Source: Ensifer sp. LC163
GTDB lineage: Bacteria; Pseudomonadota; Alphaproteobacteria; Rhizobiales; Rhizobiaceae
DNA: 64,000 nucleotides
Direction of reading: 5' to 3'
Assembly (NCBI RefSeq): GCF_001695855.1
Contig: NZ_MBSS01000001.1
Location: 372,001 to 436,000 of the forward strand
A model generated the notes under the pieces. It was not told the DNA's origin and did not search any database. It saw only the letters and a program-made list of their open reading frames with translations. The position numbers were made by a program, and so were the translations under genes. Of this stretch, positions 38,640 through 46,712 are shown one piece after another (position 1 is the stretch's first letter; every line of letters starts with the position of its first letter).

Positions 38640-39425
38640 ATGCGCCGGCTTCTCCTGGCACTGCTGCCTATTGCCACCCTCCTTTCCGCCTGTTCGTCGA
38701 CCGACTACGATCTGATGCAGACCGCGTCGATCCCGCCGCGCTTCAGCGATACCGACCCGCAGAATTTCGGCGACCGCACACCGCACAACCACAACATCCA
38801 CGGTATCGACATCTCCAAATGGAACGGCGATATCGACTGGATGAAGGTGAAGAATTCCGGCGTCTCCTTCGCCTTCATCAAGGCGACCGAGGGCAAGGAT
38901 GTCGTCGACGCGCGCTTCAATGAATACTGGCAGCGCGCCCGCGCCGCCGGCATTCCCTATGCGCCCTACCATTTCTACTATTTCTGCTCGACCGCGGACG
39001 CCCAGGCCGACTGGTTCATCGCCAATGTGCCGAAGAGCGCCGTCTACTTGCCGCCCGTCCTCGACGTCGAATGGAACGGCGAGTCCAAGACCTGCCGCCA
39101 TCGCCCCTCTCCTGACGAAGTCCGTGTCGAGATGAAACGCTTCATGGACCGGCTGGAAGCCCATTACGGCAAGCGGCCGATCATCTATACCTCGGTCGAC
39201 TTCCACCGCGACAATCTCGTCGACCAGTTCAAGGAGCACCACTTCTGGGTCCGCTCCGTCGCCAAGCATCCTGGCGAAGTCTATGTCGAGCGCCGCTGGG
39301 CCTTCTGGCAATATACCAGCACCGGCGTGATACCGGGCATCGACGGTGCCACCGATATCAACGCCTTTGCCGGCTCGGCGAAGAACTGGAAGAACTGGGT
39401 CGCGGCTGTTTCCAAGCCGAAATGA
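38640..39425 (+). CDS. GH25 muramidase lipoprotein
   Basis: A 261-residue exported lysozyme-type enzyme. The signal peptide ends in LLSAC (Cys18), indicating a lipoprotein. The glycoside hydrolase 25 domain starts with HGIDISKWNGDIDW and carries the catalytic DxE pair at Asp142 and Glu144 (VLDVEWNG), then WAFWQYTSTG near the end. The ATG at 38640 has AGGA six bases upstream; the longer reading would bury the signal peptide. It stands alone downstream of btaAB. Confidence 0.9.
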   Translation: MRRLLLALLPIATLLSACSSTDYDLMQTASIPPRFSDTDPQNFGDRTPHNHNIHGIDISKWNGDIDWMKVKNSGVSFAFIKATEGKDVVDARFNEYWQRARAAGIPYAPYHFYYFCSTADAQADWFIANVPKSAVYLPPVLDVEWNGESKTCRHRPSPDEVRVEMKRFMDRLEAHYGKRPIIYTSVDFHRDNLVDQFKEHHFWVRSVAKHPGEVYVERRWAFWQYTSTGVIPGIDGATDINAFAGSAKNWKNWVAAVSKPK

Positions 39426-39578
39426 CGGCCGCAACGGTTCTGTGCAGAAGCGCGGCAAACCGACCCATTTTCTTCTTTCCGTCATAATGCTCTGAGAGAG
39501 CAGCAGCAGATTGCATCTTTGGTACATTGACAGCCAGCGGCGGCGCATCGCGCCCTGCGGCGACAGAAAGGAATTGTG

Positions 39579-40772
39579 ATGATCCTCAAAGCCCGGCATG
39601 CTCTTGCATCCGTCGCGCTTCTCACGCTGACGGCCTCCCCCGCCCTGGCGCAGACGCCTGCCTGCGGCGGCGATCTCGGAGCCTTCCTGCAAGGCGTCAA
39701 GGGCGAAGCGGTCGCCAAGGGTGTTCCGGCCGATGTCGTCGAACGTGCGCTCGCCGGCGCCGCCATCGACCAGAAGGTGTTGAGCCGCGACCGCGCCCAG
39801 GGCGTGTTCAAGCAGACCTTCAACGAATTCTCCAAGCGCACCGTCAGTAAGTCACGGCTCGATATCGGCGCCCAGAAGATGAAGGAATATGCCGACGTCT
39901 TTGCCCGCGCCGAGAAGGAATTCGGCGTACCGGCTCCTGTCATCACCGCGTTCTGGGCCATGGAAACGGACTTCGGCGCCGTTCAGGGCGATTTCAACAC
40001 CCGCAACGCGCTGGTGACACTCGCCCATGACTGCCGTCGGCCGGAAATGTTCCGCCCGCAGCTGATCGCCGCGATCGAAATGGTCCAGCACGGCGACCTC
40101 GACCCGGCAACGACGAGCGGCGCCTGGGCCGGCGAAATCGGCCAGGTGCAGATGCTGCCTGAAGACATCATCGCCTTTGGCGTCGATGGCGATGGCGATG
40201 GCCACGTCAATCTGAAGAAGAGCTCGCCGGACGCGATCCTGACCGCCGCCAAGTTCATCCAGAGCCTTGGCTTCAAGGCCGGCCAGCCGGCGATCCAGGA
40301 AGTCAGCGTGCCCGAGCAGCTTCCGTGGGAAAAGACAGGCCTGCAGCCGGGCATGAAGGCCAGCGACTGGTTCGCGCTCGGCGTCAAGCCGCGCAACGGC
40401 GACATCGCCTTCGGCAACCTGGAAGCCTCGCTCGTCCTGCCGCAGGGCCGCAAGGGCGTCGCCTTCCTCACCTACCCCAATTTCAACGTCTATCTCGAGT
40501 GGAACCAGTCGTTCATCTACACGACCTCGGCCGCCTATTTCGCAACCCGCCTCGGCGGCGCGCCGACGTATGAGGGCGGCAATCCCGAACAGGGCCTCGA
40601 CGACACCGGCATGAAGGCGCTGCAGACCAAGCTGCAGACGCTCGGCCATGACGTCGGCAAGGTCGATGGCATTCTCGGCTCCGGCACCCGTGCGGCGCTG
40701 CAGAAGGAACAGCTGCGTCTTGGCCGCCCGGCCGACGGCTGGGCGACGCTGGAACTGCTGAACGCGCTCTGA
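39579..40772 (+). CDS. Lytic murein transglycosylase, MltB family, with peptidoglycan-binding domain
   Basis: A 397-residue periplasmic enzyme with a signal peptide (ASVALLTLTASPALAQ). The MltB/SLT_2 domain (about 30-320) has catalytic Glu129 in AFWAMETDFGAVQG and the GEIGQVQMLPEDI motif. A C-terminal PG_binding_1 domain (about 335-395) contains LGHDVGKVDGILGSGTRAAL. The ATG at 39579 lies seven bases after AAAGG; a GTG directly before it is also in frame. Confidence 0.92.
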   Translation: MILKARHALASVALLTLTASPALAQTPACGGDLGAFLQGVKGEAVAKGVPADVVERALAGAAIDQKVLSRDRAQGVFKQTFNEFSKRTVSKSRLDIGAQKMKEYADVFARAEKEFGVPAPVITAFWAMETDFGAVQGDFNTRNALVTLAHDCRRPEMFRPQLIAAIEMVQHGDLDPATTSGAWAGEIGQVQMLPEDIIAFGVDGDGDGHVNLKKSSPDAILTAAKFIQSLGFKAGQPAIQEVSVPEQLPWEKTGLQPGMKASDWFALGVKPRNGDIAFGNLEASLVLPQGRKGVAFLTYPNFNVYLEWNQSFIYTTSAAYFATRLGGAPTYEGGNPEQGLDDTGMKALQTKLQTLGHDVGKVDGILGSGTRAALQKEQLRLGRPADGWATLELLNAL

Positions 40773-41287
40773 GCATTTCCAGGAAAAGCGCGGTCTTCCG
40801 TCAGGAAATGCGTAAAAACAAAGAGTTAGAGCGTTTCTGCGATTCCGTTTAGACCGGAAACGCTCCGCTGCATAGTTCCTTAAATCGGAAACGATTTAAG
40901 GAGAAAATTATGTAGTAAGTTTAAAGTGTTACAGCGTCCTTTGCGCGTCATATTTGACGCGCGGCGCTGTAAGCGCTCCCCCGGCCAGGATTTGGCCGGG
41001 GGACCTTTCGCCTGGCTGCGCCGATCGGAACCGATCAAGGCAGCCAGGCGACACCCTTCATCGACCAGCGATCGACTTCGATATCGATCGTGGGCGCCGC
41101 GGTGCCCGCGAGCGCGCAAGAAGTGGGTGGCGCACTTCAACGCGCCGCGCTAGACCTGCGCGACGCCCCTTCACGCCGCCTTCCGAGTCCCTATCGGCAT
41201 GCGGCGGTGAAAGCGGCCCATTTGGATTGCGCATCCCGACTGGCCGATTTGATCGGCAACGGCCGCGCAGAGAGCGCGAGCAGCATC
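40773..41287. other. Repeat-rich intergenic region
   Basis: About 510 bases without a supported gene. It holds an imperfect GCATTTCC/GGAAATGC hairpin just after the transglycosylase gene, an AGCGTTTC/GGAAACGCT hairpin near 40830-40865, the RIME-like copy at 40868-40971, and a GC-rich stretch leading to the DMT permease. The frame open from 41090 into the permease is probably not translated. Confidence 0.55.
40868..40971 (+). repeat. RIME-like two-palindrome element, copy 3
   Basis: Palindrome 1 pairs CTTAAATCG with CGATTTAAG. Palindrome 2 contains GCGCGTCAtatTTGACGCGC flanked by ACAGCG/CGCTGT. It is nearly identical in layout to copy 2 at 10106-10210. Confidence 0.82.
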
Positions 41288-42238
41288 ATGAATGCACCAG
41301 CACCGGCCGGCAGCCAGCAGATGACCATGCGGACCTGGGCCCTCCTGGCCCTTCTCGGGCTCATCTGGGGCGGATCGTTCTTCTTTGCCCGCGTCGCGGT
41401 CGCGCACGTGCCACCCTTCACCCTCGTCTTCCTGCGGCTCGGCCTCGCCGCCCTGGCGCTGCACCTCTACATCCGCGGGCGCTTCGGCATCTATCAGGCA
41501 CTCGCCGGCCGCTGGCGCGAGTTCCTGCTGATGGGCCTGATCAACAACGCCATCCCGCATGCCTTCATCTTCCTCGGGCAGACCCATATCGGCGCCGGGC
41601 TCGCGGCGATCCTGAACGCAACCACCCCGGTCTGGACCGTGATCATCGCCAACATGGCAACCGACGACGAGAAACTCAGCTCCGCCAAGATCGGCGGCTG
41701 CCTGCTCGGACTTGCGGGTACCGTGGTGCTGATCGGTCCGAGCGCGATCGCCGGACTTTTCGGCAACGCCGGCAGCGTGCCGCTCTGGGCACTGATGCTG
41801 CCGGTGCTCGCCGCCGTCAGCTATGGCCTGGCCGCAACCTACGGCAAGCGCTTTCGCGGCCTTGCTCCGCCAGTCACCGCAGCCGGCCAATTGACCGCAT
41901 CGACGCTGATGATGCTGCCGGTGGCAGCGCTCGTCGATACGCCCTGGGCTCTGCCGATGCCGCCGCTCGATGCGACGCTCGCCATTCTGGCCCTCGCGCT
42001 CGTCTCGACAGCCTATGGCTACATCCTGTTCTTCCGCATCATGGGCGAGGCCGGCGCCACCAACGCGTCGCTTGTCACGCTCCTCGTGCCGCCAAGTGCG
42101 ATCCTGCTCGGCTATCTCTTCCTGGGCGAGACGCTACAGCCGGCGGATGTAGGCGGCATGGCGCTGATCGCCGCCGGTCTTGCCGTACTCGACGGTCGGA
42201 TATTGCGCCTGAAACGCGCCGCGCAACGGGAATCGTAA
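41288..42238 (+). CDS. EamA/DMT family permease
   Basis: A 316-residue inner membrane protein with ten helices in two EamA repeats. The first repeat starts LALLGLIWGGSFFFARVAVA; the second half includes the loop LVPPSAILLGYLFLGETLQP typical of the family. Substrate is unknown; members export amino acids or metabolites. The ATG at 41288 lacks a strong ribosome site; an ATG at 41321 (MTMRTW) is possible. Confidence 0.87.
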   Translation: MNAPAPAGSQQMTMRTWALLALLGLIWGGSFFFARVAVAHVPPFTLVFLRLGLAALALHLYIRGRFGIYQALAGRWREFLLMGLINNAIPHAFIFLGQTHIGAGLAAILNATTPVWTVIIANMATDDEKLSSAKIGGCLLGLAGTVVLIGPSAIAGLFGNAGSVPLWALMLPVLAAVSYGLAATYGKRFRGLAPPVTAAGQLTASTLMMLPVAALVDTPWALPMPPLDATLAILALALVSTAYGYILFFRIMGEAGATNASLVTLLVPPSAILLGYLFLGETLQPADVGGMALIAAGLAVLDGRILRLKRAAQRES

Positions 42239-42483
42239 GCGCCGGATGCGGCAGCAAGCGTGCCCTTCCGAAGCACTCACGCATGGTTACAAACGTTTAC
42301 ATTAACCCTCCGGCAGCAATTGTGAAAAAAATGTGGCAGCACAAAATAAACTGCAATTTCAAAGTTATAGCCCTGTTGATAAGGCAATTGTGATCACGCG
42401 TTTTCGCACTGCAGCACAAGTTTCCCTTTCAAGCGCCGTTAATTCGCCCTATGTTTTAACCGTCAGCGCAAGGAGGGTCTTCG

Positions 42484-42561
42484 ATGGGACTTACACATTC
42501 GTTGAATGTCCTCATGATTAGTGCAGCGTTCGTATTCGTGGCCACAATGCTCTTCATCTGA
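42484..42561 (+). CDS. Predicted 25-residue membrane microprotein
   Basis: A short open frame begins at an ATG with a near-perfect AGGAGG (42471-42476) seven bases upstream. It encodes MGLTHSLNVLMIS, then a hydrophobic run AAFVFVATMLFI, and stops. One membrane helix is expected. A strong terminator follows at 42684-42716, so it probably lies on its own short transcript. No function is known to me. Evidence for translation is the ribosome site, codon choice and sensible single-helix composition; homologues were not checked. Confidence 0.6.
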   Translation: MGLTHSLNVLMISAAFVFVATMLFI

Positions 42562-42683
42562 AGTCAGGCCGCTGAGAGTCCAAACCGAAATAGGGACTTT
42601 AATTTTCCGGAAATCCAATTTGCAGCAGAAATCTTTGAGGTAGGCCGACAAGAGCAATCTGCCTCGACGCTGCAGGAAAAAAG

Positions 42684-42716
42684 AAAGCGCATGAAGCACA
42701 CCTTCATGCGCTTTCG
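42684..42716 (+). terminator. Strong bidirectional intrinsic terminator
   Basis: A perfect 14-bp stem (GAAAGCGCATGAAG and its complement) with a CACAC loop. It is followed by GCTTTTTCGG on the plus strand and TTTTTTCC on the minus strand. The only upstream plus-strand gene is the 25-residue open frame ending at 42561. Confidence 0.87.
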
Positions 42717-42847
42717 CTTTTTCGGAATGTTTTTCAGGTGTCATGCAGCAAACGCTGCCAATGGCGACTTCCGGCCCGAGGCGGCCTAAATCGCCGCCAC
42801 TGATGTCATTGGCGATAACGGTCAGCCAATCTCCTCTTCAAAGCCTC

Positions 42848-42900
42848 TTGACGAACTCATAACCCGTGAGCTATTGATTGAACAAATAGCTCACGGGTTA
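42848..42900 (+). promoter_or_regulatory. ArsR promoter with 16-bp operator palindrome
   Basis: A perfect inverted repeat TAACCCGTGAGCTATT/AATAGCTCACGGGTTA (42860-42875 and 42885-42900, 9-base spacer) ends ten bases before the ArsR start. It overlaps a good promoter: TTGACG at 42848, 17-base spacer, CTATTG at 42871. This is the expected layout for an autorepressed ArsR operon. Confidence 0.75.
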
Positions 42901-42909
42901 TGGATTACC

Positions 42910-43245
42910 ATGCCAGATATCGCCATCCCAGATCGGGACATGCTTTTTAAGACGCTTGCCGACCCAACGCGGCGCGCCATTTTCGAGGGGTTGTGTCGCG
43001 ACGGTGATCAGACTGTCGCAGCCCTGACGGCTCGGGCCGGAGTTTCCCAGCCAGGCGTGTCGAAGCATCTGGCCGTCCTCAAGCGGGCCGGTTTGGTGAA
43101 CGACCGCCACCACGGTCGCCAAACCCACTACAGCGCGCAACTCGGTGCCCTCGCTCCGTTGATCGAATGGACAAACCAGATGACAAGCTTCTGGCAGGGC
43201 AGGTTCGACGACCTCGAAGACTTGCTGGACAGGATGGACCAATGA
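42910..43245 (+). CDS. ArsR-family transcriptional regulator
   Basis: A 111-residue winged-helix repressor. It begins LFKTLADPTRRAIFEGL and has the recognition helix VSQPGVSKHLAVLKRAGLV. There are no CxC metal-binding cysteines in the DNA-binding helix, so it is of the non-metal SdpR-like branch usually paired with an SRPBCC protein. It overlaps that downstream gene by ATGA. The ATG at 42910 was chosen because the in-frame upstream codons lie within the operator palindrome. Confidence 0.9.
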   Translation: MPDIAIPDRDMLFKTLADPTRRAIFEGLCRDGDQTVAALTARAGVSQPGVSKHLAVLKRAGLVNDRHHGRQTHYSAQLGALAPLIEWTNQMTSFWQGRFDDLEDLLDRMDQ

Positions 43246-43673
43246 GCGAGACATCGACTGCAACACGCACCGTCATTGTCGAGCGCGAGATCGCGCATCC
43301 GCCGGAAAAGATCTGGCGGGCGCTCACCCAGCCTCATCTGATCTCGGAGTGGTTGATGAAGAATGACTTCAGTCCTGCCGTGGGCCACCGGTTTAATCTT
43401 CGCGGAGAATGGGGTGGCGTTCTGGATTGCGAGGTGCTCGTTGTCGAGCCGCAAACAACGCTCTCCTATACCTGGAACTTCAAACATGACGATCCTGCCT
43501 TCGATCTGAACAGTGTCGTGACGTTTTCGCTCTCGCCCACGACGACGGGCACCCGCCTGCGCATGGTGCAGTCTGGATTCCGGCCGGATCAGAGGCAGGC
43601 ATACGGCGGTGCCAAGGCAGGCTGGCCTGAGTTCCTTGCAAAGCTGGAACGGGTTTTAACCGAGACAGATTGA
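43242..43673 (+). CDS. SRPBCC (AHSA1-type) domain protein
   Basis: A 143-residue START-like ligand-binding protein. The family pattern is visible: VEREIAHPPEKIWRALTQPH, LISEWLMKNDF, and the C-terminal GWPEFLAKLERVL. Such proteins are commonly co-transcribed with an ArsR regulator and may bind a hydrophobic ligand; the ligand is unknown. It overlaps the regulator gene by 4 nt. Confidence 0.9.
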   Translation: MSETSTATRTVIVEREIAHPPEKIWRALTQPHLISEWLMKNDFSPAVGHRFNLRGEWGGVLDCEVLVVEPQTTLSYTWNFKHDDPAFDLNSVVTFSLSPTTTGTRLRMVQSGFRPDQRQAYGGAKAGWPEFLAKLERVLTETD

Positions 43674-43717
43674 AAGGTCTCCCGCTCCTTCAACACTGAT
43701 AAGCACAGGAGTTGCAT

Positions 43718-43930
43718 GTGCGTTCGAATTTGTGGATTCGCCAGGTTCACCGATGGCTTTCGATTGTCTTCACGGTGGCGGTCATCGCCAACTTTGTGGC
43801 CATGGGGCTCGGGGAGCCTCCGCCGTGGATCGTATACGCGCCGTTACCACCACTTTTTGTGCTGATGTTCACTGGCCTGTACATGTTCGCCGTCCCCTAC
43901 GCCGTCAGGTGGCGCGGATCGAAAGCATAG
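43718..43930 (+). CDS. Small two-helix membrane protein
   Basis: A 70-residue protein with two predicted membrane helices (WLSIVFTVAVIANFVAMGL and PLFVLMFTGLYMFAVPYAV). I choose GTG at 43718 because AGGAG ends six bases upstream; a TTG at 43712 would overlap that ribosome site. It is the third gene of the ArsR-SRPBCC operon, 44 bases after the second. Function is unknown. Confidence 0.7.
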   Translation: MRSNLWIRQVHRWLSIVFTVAVIANFVAMGLGEPPPWIVYAPLPPLFVLMFTGLYMFAVPYAVRWRGSKA

Positions 43931-43970
43931 TCACGCGGGTTGTTTCCTTCCTTTAGCAGCGAGAGATTCG

Positions 43971-44612
43971 ATGGAATTTGCTGTCCGTACCATGATCACT
44001 TCAATTGAAGACTACTTTACCAAGGGATGCGGGCGCTGTGAGCGCTTTGCCGGACCGGACTGTTCGACGCGGCGATGGGTGCAGGGCCTGAACGAACTGC
44101 GCCAGATTTGCCTCGATGCAGGGTTGGTCGAGACGGTAAAATGGGGGCACCCATGTTACATGCATCGAGACCGCAATATCGTCATCTTCGGCGCTTTTCG
44201 CGATAATTTCCGCTTAACCTTTTTCAACGCGGCATTGATGAAAGACCCTTGCGGGGTCCTCCAGAGACAAGGCCCGAACACACGTCATCCCGACATGATC
44301 CGTTTCGCGGATACCGTTCAGGTAGCAAAGATGAAGACCGTCATCCTGTCTTACTTGAGGGAGGCGATGGATTATGCGGAGGCTGGGATCAAGCCACCAA
44401 AGGATGAGAGTGAAATCGAGCTGCCCGATGAGCTGGTTGACGCCCTGGACTCCGATCCTGAACTTGCAGAAGCCTTTCGGAGCCTGACGCCGGGGCGGCA
44501 GAAAAGCTATGTGATCAATCTCAATTCTACCAAGAAGCCCGAAACGCGAATGTCACGCATCGCCAAATTTCGACCGAATATAGTCGCCGGAAAAGGTGCC
44601 ATGGAGCGATAA
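43971..44612 (+). CDS. YdeI/OmdA and DUF1801 domain protein
   Basis: A 213-residue protein with an N-terminal DUF1801 domain (VKWGHPCYMHRDRNIVIFGA, about 57-120) and a C-terminal YdeI/OmdA-like tail (LPDELVDALDSDPELAEAF and LTPGRQKSYVINLNSTKKPE). Related proteins have been linked to resistance to cationic peptides or bacteriocins, but the biochemical role is not established. The start at 43971 has a modest GAGAG site; ATG at 43992 is possible. It follows the ArsR operon by 40 bases and may belong to it. Confidence 0.82.
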   Translation: MEFAVRTMITSIEDYFTKGCGRCERFAGPDCSTRRWVQGLNELRQICLDAGLVETVKWGHPCYMHRDRNIVIFGAFRDNFRLTFFNAALMKDPCGVLQRQGPNTRHPDMIRFADTVQVAKMKTVILSYLREAMDYAEAGIKPPKDESEIELPDELVDALDSDPELAEAFRSLTPGRQKSYVINLNSTKKPETRMSRIAKFRPNIVAGKGAMER

Positions 44613-44668
44613 TCGACATTCCCATGACTGCTTCCGGCGCAATGCAGTCGCGCAAGCGATCGTTTGCG

Positions 44669-44690
44669 CCTGGTGGCATTCGCCACCAGG
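44669..44690. terminator. Terminator between convergent YdeI-like gene and metF
   Basis: A perfect 9-bp stem (CCTGGTGGC/GCCACCAGG, ATTC loop) followed on the plus strand by TTTCGTGTTTTTCC. A second palindrome (CGCAAGCGATCGTTTGCG, 44651-44668) adjoins it. It probably serves both converging genes. Confidence 0.65.
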
Positions 44691-44706
44691 TTTCGTGTTT
44701 TTCCGA

Positions 44707-45648
44707 TCAGGCTGCCGCGCCGGCAACCGCCTTCAGCGGAACGTCCTCTCCCCGCGACATCTCGTCGGCGCGCTCGAATCCGACGAGATCGCAGACGGCG
44801 GTGATCAGCGGCGAGCGGTTCATCGTATAAAGGTGGAAGTCCCTGACACCGCGCCGGGCAAGATCGACGATCTGCTCGGCGGCGATATGCGTCGCCTCCT
44901 TGAAGCGCTCCGCCGGCTGGCCTTCCAGATGCGAGAGGCGGGTGACGATCACCTCCGGAACGCTGGCTCCGCAAAGGCCGGCGAACTTCTGCACCTGTGA
45001 CAGGTTGTTGATCGGCAGGATGCCCGGCACGATCGGGATCTCGATGCCTGCACGGCGGACGCGCTCGAGGTAGCGCTCGAAATCGTCGTTGTCGAAGAAG
45101 AATTGGGTCAGAGCCCGCGTCGCGCCCGCATCCACCTTGCGCTTCAGCATGTCAATGTCGGCCGCCACGTCAGGGCTTTCCGGGTGTTTTTCCGGATAGG
45201 ACGACACCGAGATCTCGACGTCGCCGCGATCGCGCAGCACCCGCACGAGATCGGAACTGCTCTCGTAGCCACCGGGAAAGGGCTGATAGGTGCTGCCGAT
45301 ACCGCCCTGCGGATCGCCGCGCAGCGCGACGAAGTGACGGACGCCGAAGGCGAGGAACTCGTCGATAACCGTGTCCACCTCGGCCGTCGGCGCGCCGACG
45401 CAGGTCAGGTGCGCTGCCGTGTTGGCAAAGCCCTTCTCCTCGATCATCCGCTTGACCGTCGTCAGCGACCGCGCCTTGGTGGAGCCGCCCGCTCCATAGG
45501 TGACGGTGACGAAGGCGGGAGAAAAGACGGAGAGGTCTTCCGCAGTCTGGAAGAGCTGCGCTTCCATTTCGTCGGTCTTGGGTGGGAAATATTCGAAGGA
45601 AAGCCGCAGATTGCCGCGCTCGGCGGGATAGAGCGTCTGTGCCGTCAT
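44707..45648 (-). CDS. metF: 5,10-methylenetetrahydrofolate reductase MetF
   Basis: MetF reduces methylene-tetrahydrofolate to the methyl donor used for methionine synthesis; it is an FAD TIM-barrel enzyme. Signatures are LSFEYFPPKTDEME, VTYGAGGSTKARS, AHLTCVGAP, ALRGDPQGG and TQFFFDNDDFERYL. The ATG at 45648 follows GGGGGA and gives 313 residues. It starts two bases after the stop of the SahR-type regulator, so the two form an operon with related function. Confidence 0.96.
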   Translation of the reverse strand: MTAQTLYPAERGNLRLSFEYFPPKTDEMEAQLFQTAEDLSVFSPAFVTVTYGAGGSTKARSLTTVKRMIEEKGFANTAAHLTCVGAPTAEVDTVIDEFLAFGVRHFVALRGDPQGGIGSTYQPFPGGYESSSDLVRVLRDRGDVEISVSSYPEKHPESPDVAADIDMLKRKVDAGATRALTQFFFDNDDFERYLERVRRAGIEIPIVPGILPINNLSQVQKFAGLCGASVPEVIVTRLSHLEGQPAERFKEATHIAAEQIVDLARRGVRDFHLYTMNRSPLITAVCDLVGFERADEMSRGEDVPLKAVAGAAA

Positions 45649-45650
45649 TC

Positions 45651-46688
45651 TCAAATTCCCCCTGCTTGCATGCGCTGATGTGGCGCTTCGCTCTCCTCGA
45701 CGGCCCGCTGATCGCGGGCCAGCCAGATCGTCACCGTCAGTTTTCCTTCGTCCGTGCCTTCCGGCGACAGATCGGTCGTCTTTTCCAGGGCGAGCCCGGC
45801 CTTTGCCAGCCAGTCGGTCATCGCCTGATGCGAGAAGCCAAGCCGCGCATGGGCGTGCTCGTCGCGCAAGTGCTCCAGCCCGTGCGGGGCAAAATCGATG
45901 ATCACCAGCCGTCCGCCCGGCGTCAGCATGCGTGCGGCCTCGGCGATCGCCGCTTCCGGCTGCTCGAGGAAATGCAGCACCTGGTGAATGGTGACGAGAT
46001 CGAAGGCATGGCCGTCAAGCGGCAGGTTGAAGATATCGCCGTGGCGGATCGACGCCTTGGTGATGCCGGCGCGGTCGAGATTGGAGCGGGCGACGGCCAG
46101 CATGTCGCGGCTGGCATCGATGCCGATGCCACGTCGGTAGAGCCCTTCGAACAGTTGCAGGATGCGTCCCGTGCCGGTGCCCAGGTCCAGGAGGCTTTCG
46201 ACCGGCTCGTCGCCGACCATGTCGCGCAACGCCGTTTCCACGTCCCGCTCGCTGACATGCAGCCGCCGAAGCTCATCCCAGCCGGCCGCGTTGCGGCTAA
46301 AATAGGCCTGCGCCTTTTCGGCCCGCGCCTTCTTCAAGGTGACGAGCCGGGATGCATCGCGCGACAGAACCGCGTCGTCCGCGGTGGCGGACGCAAGCAT
46401 CGCCCGCACCAGCGCCACGCGGGCGCCGTCCTGGCGAAGACGGAAATAGGCCCATGCACCCTCTTGATAGCGGTCGACGAGCTCGACCTCGGCCAAGAGC
46501 TTCAGGTGCCTTGAAATGCGGGGCTGCGATTGTCCGAGAATTTCGGTAAGATCCGTGACGGTGAGATCGCCTGCCGCAAGCAGCGCGAGAAGGCGCATGC
46601 GCGTCGGCTCGCCTGCAGCCTTCAGCACATCCACCAGCGCGTCGAGACTCAGTTCTCTCTGCTCCGCCATACCCATACCCATCCCCAT
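45651..46688 (-). CDS. sahR: ArsR-family regulator fused to SAM-methyltransferase domain (SahR type)
   Basis: A 345-residue fusion: an N-terminal ArsR winged helix (LLALLAAGDLTVTDLTEIL, SQPRISRHLKLLAEVELV) and a class I methyltransferase-like domain with motif I SLLDLGTGTGRILQLF. This architecture is that of SahR, the S-adenosylhomocysteine-responsive regulator of the methionine cycle in Proteobacteria, and it is coupled to metF. Four in-phase ATG codons (46688, 46682, 46676, 46670) precede the conserved part; I give the first, but the fourth may be used. An operator palindrome sits at the 5' end. Confidence 0.85.
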   Translation of the reverse strand: MGMGMGMAEQRELSLDALVDVLKAAGEPTRMRLLALLAAGDLTVTDLTEILGQSQPRISRHLKLLAEVELVDRYQEGAWAYFRLRQDGARVALVRAMLASATADDAVLSRDASRLVTLKKARAEKAQAYFSRNAAGWDELRRLHVSERDVETALRDMVGDEPVESLLDLGTGTGRILQLFEGLYRRGIGIDASRDMLAVARSNLDRAGITKASIRHGDIFNLPLDGHAFDLVTIHQVLHFLEQPEAAIAEAARMLTPGGRLVIIDFAPHGLEHLRDEHAHARLGFSHQAMTDWLAKAGLALEKTTDLSPEGTDEGKLTVTIWLARDQRAVEESEAPHQRMQAGGI

Positions 46689-46690
46689 CA

Positions 46691-46712
46691 ACACATAAAG
46701 ATATGTTTATGT
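46691..46712 (-). promoter_or_regulatory. Operator palindrome at the sahR-metF start
   Basis: A perfect inverted repeat CACATAAA/TTTATGTG with a GATATG centre lies 3 bases upstream of the first sahR ATG. Its ATAAAGATAT-like core and position suit autoregulation by the SahR-type protein. Binding is inferred. Confidence 0.65.
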
